DNA of 64,000 nucleotides from Nitrincola tibetensis (lineage in GTDB: Bacteria > Pseudomonadota > Gammaproteobacteria > Pseudomonadales > Balneatricaceae). Each line of letters begins with the position of its first letter. Position 1 is the stretch's first letter. The position numbers and the translations under genes were made by a program. The notes beneath the pieces are model-generated. The model had not been told where the DNA came from. It saw only the letters and a list, made by a program, of their open reading frames with translations, and searched no databases. The DNA lies in NCBI RefSeq assembly GCF_003284585.1, contig NZ_QKRX01000001.1, positions 434,001 through 498,000 of the forward strand, written 5' to 3'. Positions 1 to 9,121 of this stretch are shown here, in pieces.

Positions 1-1
1 G

Positions 2-526
2 GTTCTGATTGCGATCATTTTCTATCTGTTACATGCCGCGTACAAAGGTCCTTGGGGGCGAATGATGCGAGCGATACGCGATAACGAGTTGTCATCAGCG
101 GCTATGGGCAAGGATGTGAATCAGCGTCGTCTTGAGGTCTTTATTCTTGGCTGCATTTTGATGGGCATTGGCGGGGCAGGTTTAGCCACCTTTAATGGCA
201 TTTTTGACCCCAACGGCTACTTACCCTTGCACCACACGTTTCTAATCTGGGTGATGGTTATCTTAGGTGGCCCAGGTAACAATTTAGGCACCTTGTTTGG
301 TGCTGTGTTTGTATACGTTATTTGGATAATGTCAGAGCCTGTGGCGCTGTTTATTCTAAATACGGTAAGCTATTTCGGGAACCTCTGGTTTGCGTGGGAA
401 GCACCCTCGGATTTTGCCAGTCGAGCCTTACAAGCTCGTGTGTTTAGTATAGGTTTGATCATCACCTTAGTGCTGCGTTATGCTCCTAAAGGGTTGTTCC
501 CTGAAAAAGTGCAGCAGTATTCATAG
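2..526 (+). CDS. livM: Branched-chain amino acid ABC transporter permease, LivM type (5' end outside window)
   Basis: This is the C-terminal 174 residues of an inner-membrane permease of the LivH/LivM family, which forms the channel of high-affinity leucine/isoleucine/valine or amide ABC importers. The frame is open from base 2, so the gene starts before the window. The family signature GPWGRMMRAIRDNE, followed by AMGKDV, is the cytoplasmic loop that contacts the ATPases. Hydrophobic segments follow (about 50-70, 75-95 and 145-165 of the visible part), and the chain ends with the typical LRYAPKGLFPEK. A solute-binding protein of the same transporter class lies just downstream on the opposite strand, convergent with it. 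Identity is secure at family level; the substrate is not determinable. Confidence 0.92.
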   Translation, partial: VLIAIIFYLLHAAYKGPWGRMMRAIRDNELSSAAMGKDVNQRRLEVFILGCILMGIGGAGLATFNGIFDPNGYLPLHHTFLIWVMVILGGPGNNLGTLFGAVFVYVIWIMSEPVALFILNTVSYFGNLWFAWEAPSDFASRALQARVFSIGLIITLVLRYAPKGLFPEKVQQYS

Positions 527-538
527 GGTCATTTAAAT

Positions 539-573
539 ATAACGCCCGCAGCCTAGAAGAGGGCGGGCGTTAT
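539..573. terminator. Bidirectional hairpin terminator between livM and the binding-protein gene
   Basis: A perfect 11-bp GC-rich inverted repeat (539-549 with 563-573) has a 13-nt loop and lies between two convergent genes. It is flanked by moderately T-rich sequence on both sides, which fits a shared terminator for both strands. Confidence 0.7.
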
Positions 574-581
574 AGGCTGTT

Positions 582-1784
582 TTACTCGATAAGACCGACT
601 GTTCTGAATGCGCCGTCGCGCACGACCATCTCTTCGATAATACCAGGTACGTTGCCGCGCTCATCAAAGTCTTGCGATCCTGCAGCACCTTCATAGTTAA
701 TATCTTGGCCCGCTTTGAGCAGTTCAACGGCCTTTTCCCACTCACCTGGTAAAATCACTTCACCCGGTGGGAGAGCAACTGAGCGTAGTGCTTCTTTTAA
801 TCCTTCGCGATCTGCACTACCATTTTTTTCGATGGCGAGGGCAAGAAGGAAGGCCGCATCATAGGCTTGGCTGGCAAACACTGAGTTAGGATCAAAACCA
901 GCGGCGGCGGCTGCTTCAGAGAAGATATCACTGCCAGGAATATCCGGTTTACCCGGACGTGTGGCAATCATGCCTTCAAGAACATCTGCGCCAACAGCTC
1001 CGACCAAGCGATCACCAACCATGCCATCGGCACCAATGTACTGGGTAAAATTACCGCTTTCATAGGCCTGACGTAGAATCGTCTCTCCAGAGGTATCGGC
1101 ATAGGCTAAGACCAATAAGGTATCGACACCACTGGAGGCAAGAGATCCCAATTCAGAACGATAATCGGCTTTACCGTCTTCATGGGCGAGGTTTGCAGCA
1201 ACCGAACCACCGCCTGCTTCAAAAACACTGGTGAAGGCATTTGATAGACCCTGGCCGTAGTCGTTATTAACGAAGGTGACGACTATCTCGTTTATTCCTT
1301 TTGAAAGGAGAAGGTTGGCTAATACCTCGCCTTGATAGGAGTCAGATGGAGTGGTTCGAAAAACGAGATCATTATCGTTGATTTCAGCAATGGCGGGTGA
1401 CGTAGACGCCGGAGACACCATGACAACCCCCGCAGGCACAGCAACATTGTTGGCGGCTGCAATAGTGGCGCCCGAACACAGTGCACCCACAATCGCGGTG
1501 ACTTTTTCGGTATTGATCATTCTGTCGGCGGCGTTAATGGCCGCAGAGGCCTCAGTACAGGTCGTGTCTGCTGAAAGAAGGGTTAGAGTTTGACCATTGA
1601 GGATGCCGCCTTGCTGATTAATTTGCTGAACCGCCAGTTGTGCTCCCGATAAAATAGGCGGCGCTAGGCTTTCAATGGGGCCTGTAAATCCACCAATAAA
1701 GCCTAGTTTGACTTCGGCATGGGCTAGGTTTCCTAAGCCCAACGCAGTAACTAATGCAGAACATAGAAGGGTTGGTCTTAACAT
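582..1784 (-). CDS. Periplasmic solute-binding protein of a branched-chain amino acid/amide ABC transporter
   Basis: This 400-residue protein has a clear signal peptide (about residues 1-23, ending in LAHA). It then shows the Peripla_BP_6 fold: LGFIGGFTGPIE at the start, AVQQINQQGGI, and the first-lobe segment around AIVGALCSGATIAAA, ending with a long second lobe. It should bind an amino acid, amide or urea in the periplasm and deliver it to the LivHM-FG type permease, part of which is encoded convergently just upstream. The usual length for LivK-like proteins is 370-400, so it is full length. The ligand cannot be read from sequence. Leu/Ile/Val-binding and urea/amide-binding paralogues are equally possible. 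Confidence 0.88.
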   Translation of the reverse strand: MLRPTLLCSALVTALGLGNLAHAEVKLGFIGGFTGPIESLAPPILSGAQLAVQQINQQGGILNGQTLTLLSADTTCTEASAAINAADRMINTEKVTAIVGALCSGATIAAANNVAVPAGVVMVSPASTSPAIAEINDNDLVFRTTPSDSYQGEVLANLLLSKGINEIVVTFVNNDYGQGLSNAFTSVFEAGGGSVAANLAHEDGKADYRSELGSLASSGVDTLLVLAYADTSGETILRQAYESGNFTQYIGADGMVGDRLVGAVGADVLEGMIATRPGKPDIPGSDIFSEAAAAAGFDPNSVFASQAYDAAFLLALAIEKNGSADREGLKEALRSVALPPGEVILPGEWEKAVELLKAGQDINYEGAAGSQDFDERGNVPGIIEEMVVRDGAFRTVGLIE

Positions 1785-2008
1785 AGTGTGTTCCTTCAGA
1801 AGGTTTTATGTAGAAAACTCATAACTATCATATCTTGAGCCACGTAAGGATGTTATAGGATAAAAAACACATCCGTGCATAAACGTATCAGTTTTTTACT
1901 GAAATGTATCAATTCTTGATAGAGATTTAGAAATTTAGAGATCTAGTATCTACCTTTAGAGGTACAATCCTGAAAAATTGTATGGTTTTTAAGTCTGAGG
2001 TAATCTAA

Positions 2009-3310
2009 ATGTTTTTTCGCAAGCAAAAGGGCGTATCGGATAGTCAAGCTAAAGCCAGCCAAGCGAGCGATCTTTTGGTAAGCGCTATTAACAAAAGCGT
2101 TGCAACAATTGAGTTTACTCCGGATGGTATTGTAAAAACCGCAAATCCATTGTTTTTGCAAGCAGTTGGGTACAGTCTTTCTGAGGTTCAAGGACAGCAT
2201 CATAAAATTTTTTGTGAACCTGATTATGCACGCTCGACAGCCTATCAAGATTTTTGGCGAAAGTTACATCAAGGGCAAAGTCAGTCAGGTACTTTTAGAC
2301 GAGTAAAAAAGGATGGAGTATTAATCGTTATTGAAGCCACTTATTTCCCAATATTTAATAATGAGAATCAATTAACCGGTTTTTTTAAAATTGCATCAGA
2401 TGTCACAGAAGTCCATGCTGAAATTGCAAAGCAAAAAGCCCTTGCTGATGCGCTCAATAAATCAATGGCAATCATTGAGTTTGAACCGGATGGAACCATA
2501 TTGTCTGCAAATGATAACTTTTTAAATGCTGTTCGATACTCTCTTAAAGATATTGTAGGACGCCATCATCGTATTTTCTGTTACGACAAGTTTTATCAAG
2601 AAAAGCCTCGTTTTTGGCAAGATTTGCAAAAGGGTCATGTTTTTAGTGGTCAGTTTGAACGCAAAACATCGACAGGTGAGTCAATCTGGATTGAAGCGAC
2701 TTACAACCCAATACTGGATGAAACACGGCGGGTCGTTAAGGTTGTAAAATTTGCAACTGATATTACGGCACGCGTCAAAGAAAACCACGCAGTAATGGAA
2801 GTTGCGCAACTGTCTTCAGCTACCGCAGAAGAAACCTCCCAAATTGCGGATCATGGTGCACAACTTTTATCAACATCAGTCGCTATGTCTGAACAAATTT
2901 TAGAGATGGTTGAGCAAGCGGCATTAAGTATTAGTGATTTAAATGCGCAATCATTGAATATTGAAAAAATTGTCTCAACCATCAGTGGTATCGCGGATCA
3001 AACCAATTTGTTGGCGCTAAATGCAGCGATTGAGGCCGCTAGAGCAGGAGAACAAGGTCGAGGCTTCGCCGTAGTAGCAGATGAAGTTCGTCAGCTTGCG
3101 TCGCGGACCAGTCAATCTACGTCAGAAATTCATAACGTTGTTATTCAAAACAGAAAATTAGCTCAGGCTGCAACAGAGCAAATGTCAAATGTGAAAGAGA
3201 GTGCAATTGCCAGTAATGGTCAAATCATTGAAGTATCTTCGGTGATGCGAGAAATTAAAGAAGGTGCAGAAAACGTGTCTAAATCTGTATCGACATTGAT
3301 GTCTAATTAA
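2009..3310 (+). CDS. Soluble methyl-accepting chemotaxis protein with two PAS domains
   Basis: A 433-residue receptor with no membrane segment. Two PAS domains occupy about residues 25-135 and 145-255. They are near-repeats of each other (GQHHKIFC and GRHHRIFC, each followed by an FW...L..G...SG.F pattern), so they arose by internal duplication. The MCP signalling domain follows, with the conserved hairpin tip [18 protein letters not shown] at about residues 330-350. The architecture matches BdlA-like or Aer-like soluble receptors that sense redox, oxygen or a ligand through PAS domains and signal to CheA/CheW. The chain stops soon after the second helical arm and lacks a CheR-tethering pentapeptide. 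It appears monocistronic, with a terminator downstream. Confidence 0.9.
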   Translation: MFFRKQKGVSDSQAKASQASDLLVSAINKSVATIEFTPDGIVKTANPLFLQAVGYSLSEVQGQHHKIFCEPDYARSTAYQDFWRKLHQGQSQSGTFRRVKKDGVLIVIEATYFPIFNNENQLTGFFKIASDVTEVHAEIAKQKALADALNKSMAIIEFEPDGTILSANDNFLNAVRYSLKDIVGRHHRIFCYDKFYQEKPRFWQDLQKGHVFSGQFERKTSTGESIWIEATYNPILDETRRVVKVVKFATDITARVKENHAVMEVAQLSSATAEETSQIADHGAQLLSTSVAMSEQILEMVEQAALSISDLNAQSLNIEKIVSTISGIADQTNLLALNAAIEAARAGEQGRGFAVVADEVRQLASRTSQSTSEIHNVVIQNRKLAQAATEQMSNVKESAIASNGQIIEVSSVMREIKEGAENVSKSVSTLMSN

Positions 3311-3341
3311 AGACAGCCATTTCTCTAAGCCGCGTTCTGGT

Positions 3342-3366
3342 AAGAGCCGCTATCAGGCTCTTGTTA
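3342..3366 (+). terminator. Rho-independent terminator after the PAS chemoreceptor
   Basis: A 7-bp perfect stem (AAGAGCC with GGCTCTT, 3342-3348 and 3356-3362) is followed by a short T-rich stretch, 30 bases after the stop codon. Confidence 0.65.
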
Positions 3367-3412
3367 TTAAAGGTACAATCTAGCTTCCCAATAGAGTTGA
3401 TTTGGAAGCTAG

Positions 3413-4618
3413 ATGAACTTGCAAAACTCACCCCCTTCCTCAGATATCTCTCGCGTTTTTAAGGTAATTGCTGTCTGTGCTTTGATGATGGCAGCCCTGA
3501 ACTTGAGAGGTGGAATCGTTGTAGTTGCGCCTTTGGTTATGGAGGTTCGTGCAGCGCTTAATATCAGCGCGAGTGAGTTCAGTATGCTGACCACCTTGCC
3601 TCTGATTTGTTTTGGCGTTGTGTCTATATTAGTACCTTGGCTAAGTCGATCCTTCTCTACTCAGCAGCTGGCGGTTGTTGGGCTGTTGCTTATTAGCTTA
3701 GGTGTGTGTTTGAGGCTGGTCATTTCCTATCCGGTTGTGCTACTCGGCACCGTGATTTTGGGTTCGGCAATCGCGTTATTAAATGTTCTTATACCTGGTA
3801 TGGTTAAAACCTTCTTTCCCAAGCGTATTGGATTAATGACAGGTCTTTACTCCATTATGCTAAGTTTGGGTGCGGGACTAGGGGTTTATCTCGCTGTGCC
3901 AATCATGACCTACTATGATAGCTGGCGTTTTCCGATGGTGATCTGGGCTATTTTGCCCCTAATCGGAGTGGTGTTTTGGTTACCTATGCTTAAGTTGAAA
4001 AAAGCAGGTAAAGCCTCTTCCTCTGCGCGCGCAACCCTATGGAGAGACCCGATTGCCTGGTCGATCACACTGTATATGGGGCTGCAGTCATTTTACTTTT
4101 ATGCCATTGCGACTTGGCTGCCTAAAATTTTCATGGAAAGTGGTTTAGATCCAGAAAGTGCGGGAACCGCTGCGTCGTTAATCAACATGGTCAGCATTCC
4201 CTTTAACTTAATGATCCCGATTTTAGCAGCGCGTATGCGCAGTCAGGTTCCCTTGGCGATCCTTGTATTTATCGCTTCTTTTAGTGGAATTGCGGGATTG
4301 TATTGGAGCGCGGCATCTGCGCCTTACCTATGGGCGTCCTTGATGGGAGTCGGTGCGGGGTGCTCTTTAAGCTTGGCGTTAACGTTGTTTATTTTACGGA
4401 CACAAAATGCGCTACAAGCCACAGCATTATCGGCGATGGCGCAGAGCGTGGGGTATATGATTGCGGCGAGTGGCCCTGTGATGCTTGGAGCCATTCGAGA
4501 CTTCTCTGTGGACTGGCAATATGCTTTATTACTGATGCTGATATTGCAGGTTTTTCAACTGGGTTTTGGTTTGTATGCCTCTCGCCCAGGGTATGTTAAA
4601 GCGTTAGAACGTCATTAA
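3413..4618 (+). CDS. MFS transporter, CynX/NimT family
   Basis: A 401-residue polytopic membrane protein with about 12 hydrophobic helices and a short polar N-terminus. The first helix carries ALNLRGGIVVVAPL, the hallmark of the CynX/NimT (cyanate transporter-like) branch of the major facilitator superfamily. The family moves small anions or nitroimidazole-like compounds, but most members have no known substrate. The ATG start at 3413 gives the usual family N-terminus. It is followed after 16 bases by marC in the same direction, so the two may be co-transcribed. Confidence 0.85.
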   Translation: MNLQNSPPSSDISRVFKVIAVCALMMAALNLRGGIVVVAPLVMEVRAALNISASEFSMLTTLPLICFGVVSILVPWLSRSFSTQQLAVVGLLLISLGVCLRLVISYPVVLLGTVILGSAIALLNVLIPGMVKTFFPKRIGLMTGLYSIMLSLGAGLGVYLAVPIMTYYDSWRFPMVIWAILPLIGVVFWLPMLKLKKAGKASSSARATLWRDPIAWSITLYMGLQSFYFYAIATWLPKIFMESGLDPESAGTAASLINMVSIPFNLMIPILAARMRSQVPLAILVFIASFSGIAGLYWSAASAPYLWASLMGVGAGCSLSLALTLFILRTQNALQATALSAMAQSVGYMIAASGPVMLGAIRDFSVDWQYALLLMLILQVFQLGFGLYASRPGYVKALERH

Positions 4619-4634
4619 TTTTTAAGAGAGATGT

Positions 4635-5240
4635 ATGGATATTACGGCCTATTTAAATGCGTTTACGGGGTTTTTTGTTATTGTCGATCCAATTGGTACC
4701 GCATTGATTTTTAATGCGCTTATGCCAGATGCAGATAATCGCAGCCGAGCGATTACAGCGATTAAAGCGACTTTGATCAGCATTGCTCTGATTCTATTGT
4801 TTGGGAATTATGGTGAAGCCTTTATTAATATGCTGGGCATCAATATTAATGCCTTGAGAATTTCGGGTGGCTTATTGCTCTTCTTCACGGCGTTCAATTT
4901 GGTGACACGAGAAGTCAGTATGCCCTCGTCCTCAAAGGAAAAATCAGATGTGTCAGTGTTTCCTCTGTCCATCCCTTTGTTGGCGGGGCCTGGGGCCTTA
5001 ACCTTATCTATTCTGGTTTTTTCAGGAAGTAGTGATCAAAAGGCCAGTATTTCGATATTTTTAGCGGTGATTAGTATTTATTTGCTAACACTGGTGATGA
5101 TGCTGCTCTCAAAGTATGTGAAAAAAGTCATAGGAAAAACCGGAGATGAAATTCTCCGGCGTTTTCTCGGGGTGATTTTGGCCGCATTGGCGATACAGTT
5201 TATTTACGACGGTATTACCAATATTTCATCGGCTGTTTAA
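4635..5240 (+). CDS. MarC family inner-membrane protein
   Basis: A 201-residue membrane protein with six predicted helices. It carries the family features FFVIVDPIGTA in helix 1, SGGLLLFFTAFNLV in helix 3 and PLSIPLLAGPGALT before helix 4. MarC (UPF0056) proteins are integral inner-membrane proteins of unresolved function; the old link to multiple antibiotic resistance was not supported. A GAGAGATGT ribosome site precedes the ATG. Its stop codon overlaps that of the convergent deaminase gene by four bases. Confidence 0.9.
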   Translation: MDITAYLNAFTGFFVIVDPIGTALIFNALMPDADNRSRAITAIKATLISIALILLFGNYGEAFINMLGININALRISGGLLLFFTAFNLVTREVSMPSSSKEKSDVSVFPLSIPLLAGPGALTLSILVFSGSSDQKASISIFLAVISIYLLTLVMMLLSKYVKKVIGKTGDEILRRFLGVILAALAIQFIYDGITNISSAV

Positions 5241-6271
5241 TCAAAACGCTTGTGACTCCACTCATCAACTTTTTCTTCTAGGCGCTGCAATGCAGCGTCT
5301 TTCTCTTCTGTTGTCATCCAGCTTCCGGTAAAACTGTTTTTGACCAAGGTTAAGATATGGGCGTGGGTCACTGGTAGTGCGTTAATCACAGACGTAAAGT
5401 TGTCATTCACGTACCCTCCAAAATACGCAGGATCGTCCGAATTTAACGTGGCTTGTAAGCCGTGATCGAGCATCTTAATAATCGGGTGTTCGTCCATGGA
5501 TCCAATGACACATAGCTTTAAGTTTGATAATGGACACACGGTGAGCGTGTAGCGATGCTCAGTTAAATGTTGAATCAGCTCAGGATCTTCCAACGAGCGA
5601 TTTCCATGATCCACTCGGTCTGTTTTAACAATATTTAGTGCTTGCCAAACGTATTCGGGAGGTCCTTCTTCGCCAGCATGAACCGTCACCATTAAACCTA
5701 AGGCTTTAGCGCGGGCAAAAACGCGTGCAAATTTCTCAGGAGGGTGTCCCTTCTCTGACGAATCGAGCCCGACACCTGAGATTTTATCTAAATGAGGTAA
5801 GGCCAACTCAAGCGTCTCAAATGCACTTTCTTCACAGAGGTGACGTAAAAAAGACATAATTAATTTAAAGCTAATACCATAGTGTCTTTGTCCATCTTCA
5901 AGCGCCCGATAAATGCCGTTGATTTGCGTTTCAAAGTCGATCCCTCGCTCTAAGTGTCCTTGCGGGTCAAAAAAGACTTCAGTGTGAATCACATTGTCTT
6001 GGTGAATGCGCGTCAGGTAGTCATAGGTTAAGTCATAAAAATCTTGCTCGGTTATGAGCACAGACATGCCTTGATAATATAAATCTAAAAACGCTTGTAG
6101 ATTATCAAAGGAGTAAGCCGCCTTAAGTTCATCGGTATTTGAATAAGGCAGCGTGATGTGATTACGCTGGGCCAGCATAAACATGCGCTCAGGTTCTAAG
6201 CTGCCTTCGAGGTGTAAATGCAGTTCAGCTTTAGGAAGACTATGCGCAAAGTCGATCAGTAAACTCTTCAT
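5237..6271 (-). CDS. Adenine deaminase (adenosine-deaminase superfamily)
   Basis: A 344-residue amidohydrolase that should convert adenine (or adenosine) to hypoxanthine (inosine) plus ammonia in the cytoplasm. Metal and catalytic motifs are all visible: HLHLEGS near the N-terminus, VHAGEEGPPEY for the third histidine and catalytic glutamate, DHGNRSLED, and the second-shell NSDDPAYFGGYV. The wording GEEGPPEYVWQAL and the NSDDPAYFGGYV ending are those of the bacterial adenine aminohydrolase subgroup rather than true adenosine deaminase, so I prefer adenine as substrate (family inference). I chose the ATG at 6271 because a GGAGG site lies seven bases before it. An in-frame start 54 bases upstream lacks one. 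Confidence 0.88.
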   Translation of the reverse strand: MKSLLIDFAHSLPKAELHLHLEGSLEPERMFMLAQRNHITLPYSNTDELKAAYSFDNLQAFLDLYYQGMSVLITEQDFYDLTYDYLTRIHQDNVIHTEVFFDPQGHLERGIDFETQINGIYRALEDGQRHYGISFKLIMSFLRHLCEESAFETLELALPHLDKISGVGLDSSEKGHPPEKFARVFARAKALGLMVTVHAGEEGPPEYVWQALNIVKTDRVDHGNRSLEDPELIQHLTEHRYTLTVCPLSNLKLCVIGSMDEHPIIKMLDHGLQATLNSDDPAYFGGYVNDNFTSVINALPVTHAHILTLVKNSFTGSWMTTEEKDAALQRLEEKVDEWSHKRFD

Positions 6272-6577
6272 AAGTGAGCCTCCAGCCGTAGTGAGATAAG
6301 ACGTTGTTATCTTTATACTACTCAACTTGTCGATTAAAGTTGAGTAAAAGTCTTAAAAACGTCTGAATCAGCCTTCAGAAGGTCTATTTTTGCTTAAAGA
6401 GAATGCAAAACATAGAGAGTGTGTTTGATTTCAGTGCGAGCTTAAGGGGGCGTGCTCAATAAGGTTGCATAGTTTGCACATTAGTAGGGCATATAACACT
6501 TTGATACCCATGGCCTTTGTTTTGCATGATAAACTTAAGAATTTCTGTGAATAGCTTTATTAAATCGAGATCAGCGT
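6272..6577. other. Intergenic region between divergent deaminase and chemoreceptor genes
   Basis: About 306 bases hold the divergent promoters of the flanking genes. I see no further open frame or repeat and no clear operator. Confidence 0.5.
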
Positions 6578-7990
6578 ATGAAACTACACCTTACTCCGAC
6601 TTCACGGGCGCGTCATCAGTTTACTTTGCATTTAAAGTCGACCGTAGAGAAAGGGGATTTGAGTGCACGCAGTGGCGTTGATTATCCAGCTGCACAAGCC
6701 TTTGATCAGCTGTCTCTTCGTCTTCATGATTCATTCACCGAAGGCCTGCGGCATGCCGTGGCCATTGCTGGTCAAGCTCCACTTTTAGCTGAGTCTGCTA
6801 CGCTTGCAGAAAAAGAGGGTGCTACATTAAGTGAAGCCTCGGCACAATTAGCCAGCGCAAGCGAGGAAATCAGTGTCACTATTGGTAAAGAATTGGGGCC
6901 TGCGGCTGAGACAATGCACCAGCTAGCGGCAGATGCTTCACGGCAAGTGGCCGAGTGTGATGTTCAAGGCCAGTCAGTTGGTGAACTTATGGAAACCATG
7001 CGCACCGAAATGTCAGCGTTGCAAGCGCGAATTCAACTGGTGGATCGACAAGCCGAGGAAATGCTGCGTTTGGTCGAGATGATCGCCGATATCTCACGTC
7101 AAACCAATCTTTTGGCACTGAACGCAGCGATTGAAGCGGCTCGTGCCGGTGATGCAGGACGCGGCTTTTCGGTGGTTGCAGATGAGGTGCGTGCCCTTGC
7201 CGACCGAACGATGAATGCAACTGGAGAGGTCGAGAATCGCATAGGACTTATCCGAGGGGAAGTCACAGAGTTAACCCAAGGCGGAGAGTTGGTAAGCGCT
7301 AGAGTCGAAACTGGTTACACTGCTATTGGAAGAATGCGAAATTTTCTTAAAAAAAGTCGATCCGATATGCAAATGCTAGAAGATTACAGCCGACAGGTAG
7401 CCTCTGGCACCACTCAGATAGGTTCAGCCATTAGCAGTGTGACACGCGATATTCAAGGTATTGCCGATGCATCGAAACATTTATTAGAAACATCGACTCA
7501 GCTAGGTTCTGGAAGTTCGAGTATTCGCCAGCATGGAGATCAGCTGTTAGAAGCATTGGGTGTGTATCAGTTAGATTTACACGGTGCCGCACGCGATGAG
7601 GTAGAAAGATTGGCCGCTGATACAGGCCTAAATGAACCGCATCAAGAACAACGTGTCGAGCAAACCTTACGAGCCGTATTAGACCGAAGTGGTCGACGTT
7701 TTGAGCTTTTGTATTTAGTTGATCCCAATGGACGGCAAATCAGTGCCAATATTCATCCTGAGTGGGTAGTGGTGAACTACGAGGGAACAGGGAAGGGGCG
7801 AAACTGGTCAGATCGCAAATGGTTCAAAGAAGCGATAGAAAAAGAGCGACCCTATGTTAGCCCGGTGTATCGCTCAGTGGCCACAGATGACTACTGTTTT
7901 ACGGTTAGCGTGCCTGTTCGACATCCTGAAAAAGGCATCGTTGCTATCCTGGGAGCCGATGTGCGTTTGGCCGCATTTTTGGATAGCTGA
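6578..7990 (+). CDS. Soluble methyl-accepting chemotaxis protein with C-terminal Cache/PDC-like sensor
   Basis: A 470-residue receptor without membrane helices and with unusual domain order. The methyl-accepting signalling domain is N-terminal (about residues 85-320, tip [18 protein letters not shown]). A ligand-binding domain of Cache/PDC type is C-terminal (about 350-470): it includes [13 protein letters not shown], the WFKEA...PYVSPVYRS segment and the final [12 protein letters not shown] strand. Cache domains are normally extracytoplasmic and N-terminal, so here the sensor must read a cytoplasmic ligand. A long hairpin closes the gene. Function as a chemotaxis signalling protein is secure; the stimulus is unknown. 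Confidence 0.88.
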   Translation: MKLHLTPTSRARHQFTLHLKSTVEKGDLSARSGVDYPAAQAFDQLSLRLHDSFTEGLRHAVAIAGQAPLLAESATLAEKEGATLSEASAQLASASEEISVTIGKELGPAAETMHQLAADASRQVAECDVQGQSVGELMETMRTEMSALQARIQLVDRQAEEMLRLVEMIADISRQTNLLALNAAIEAARAGDAGRGFSVVADEVRALADRTMNATGEVENRIGLIRGEVTELTQGGELVSARVETGYTAIGRMRNFLKKSRSDMQMLEDYSRQVASGTTQIGSAISSVTRDIQGIADASKHLLETSTQLGSGSSSIRQHGDQLLEALGVYQLDLHGAARDEVERLAADTGLNEPHQEQRVEQTLRAVLDRSGRRFELLYLVDPNGRQISANIHPEWVVVNYEGTGKGRNWSDRKWFKEAIEKERPYVSPVYRSVATDDYCFTVSVPVRHPEKGIVAILGADVRLAAFLDS

Positions 7991-8007
7991 TCCTATTCAT
8001 TCTCATG

Positions 8008-8036
8008 CTAAGACGGATATTTTTTATCTGTCTTAG
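8008..8036 (+). terminator. Hairpin downstream of the Cache chemoreceptor
   Basis: A 12-bp stem with a single G-T wobble (8008-8019 with 8025-8036) and a T-rich 5-nt loop lies 18 bases after the stop codon. The downstream T tract is weak, so termination efficiency is uncertain. Confidence 0.5.
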
Positions 8037-8157
8037 TCATCTATCGGCTGCCGATTGCTGCCTTTTTGTCAGTGTTGATGGAGTCCATTACCGCTGCCTG
8101 CTATGATCGAAGGATAAGTTCGAATTCATAGTATCGTCAGAATACGAAGGTAATTCT

Positions 8158-9006
8158 ATGCACTCATCCCCTTTGGTAACCTCACAATGGTTACAAACTC
8201 ATCTACAAGACCCTGATCTTGTTGTCATTGAGGCCAGCATTGGTAAGGTCATTGGTAAAGAGCCGATTGTTTATGAATCGCCTGTTTGTATCCCCAATGC
8301 AATTAAGTTGGATATCGAAACCGACCTGTCAGATTTAACCTCAAACGCAGTTCATGCCTTTCCCAGCCTAGAGCAAATGCGCTCGTTACTTAAGCGTTTG
8401 GGAATTAGCCAGCGTCAGACATTGGTGATTTACGATAATCAAGGAATCTATGCGGCTCCCAGAGTTTGGTGGATTTTTAAAACCTTTGGCTTTGACAAGG
8501 TGTATATTCTCGATGGCGGATTGCCACATTGGTTGCAAGAAAGAAGAACCGTTGCCGACGTTTATAAAGAATCAACGGGTGGCGCAGTCGATGAGGAATT
8601 GCAACTAAACCCAACTTATCTTAAATCCAGCGATGAGATTCTATCAAATATTCAATCACCGTCATTTACGGTCGTTGATGCTCGCTCGGAAGATCGCTTT
8701 ATGGGGCGCGTTGCAGAGCCTCGTCAAGGGGTGCGAAGTGGGCATATACCGCAATCGGTCAATCTTCCTTTCCCGAATGTTTTAAATGAATACTTTTATA
8801 AGTCGCCTCAAGAGCTGGGCCAGATTTTTGGATCGCTGTCTTTGGAGCCTAGTCGTGCGATTGTGTTTTCCTGTGGTTCGGGGATTACCGCGTGTATTCT
8901 TTTGGTGGCCGCTATTTTGGCGGGTAGGCAGCAGGTGAGTCTGTACGATGGATCTTGGGCAGAGTGGGGGGCTGGGGAGGTGTTTCCGGTAGAGGTCGGA
9001 GCATAG
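8158..9006 (+). CDS. Two-domain sulfurtransferase (3-mercaptopyruvate/thiosulfate sulfurtransferase)
   Basis: A 282-residue tandem rhodanese protein. The N-terminal rhodanese half (about residues 5-130) is the inactive structural copy. The C-terminal half (about 155-280) carries the active-site loop CGSGITA with the catalytic cysteine at residue 239. The CG[ST]G[VI]TA form is typical of mercaptopyruvate sulfurtransferases (SseA), whereas thiosulfate sulfurtransferases usually have CRxGxx[RT]. It should move sulfane sulfur from 3-mercaptopyruvate to thiophilic acceptors in the cytosol. It is full length and stands alone. Confidence 0.87.
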   Translation: MHSSPLVTSQWLQTHLQDPDLVVIEASIGKVIGKEPIVYESPVCIPNAIKLDIETDLSDLTSNAVHAFPSLEQMRSLLKRLGISQRQTLVIYDNQGIYAAPRVWWIFKTFGFDKVYILDGGLPHWLQERRTVADVYKESTGGAVDEELQLNPTYLKSSDEILSNIQSPSFTVVDARSEDRFMGRVAEPRQGVRSGHIPQSVNLPFPNVLNEYFYKSPQELGQIFGSLSLEPSRAIVFSCGSGITACILLVAAILAGRQQVSLYDGSWAEWGAGEVFPVEVGA

Positions 9007-9020
9007 TTAATCATTCATAT

Positions 9021-9099
9021 GTGTAACAGTTGTTTTACTGATGGAGGTGTAATTAGTACCCAAAGATATGGTCGTATTTATTAGAAAGTTGCATTACAC
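9021..9099. promoter_or_regulatory. Possible operator: GTGTAAT/ATTACAC inverted repeat before the WYL regulator
   Basis: GTGTAAC (9021-9027), GTGTAAT (9047-9053) and its inverted copy ATTACAC (9093-9099) lie in the 115-base promoter region of the WYL regulator. WYL/CapW-type repressors bind inverted repeats in their own promoters, so autoregulation is plausible. This is pattern recognition only. Confidence 0.28.
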
Positions 9100-9121
9100 T
9101 CAAGCTCTTAGTACATGACAT

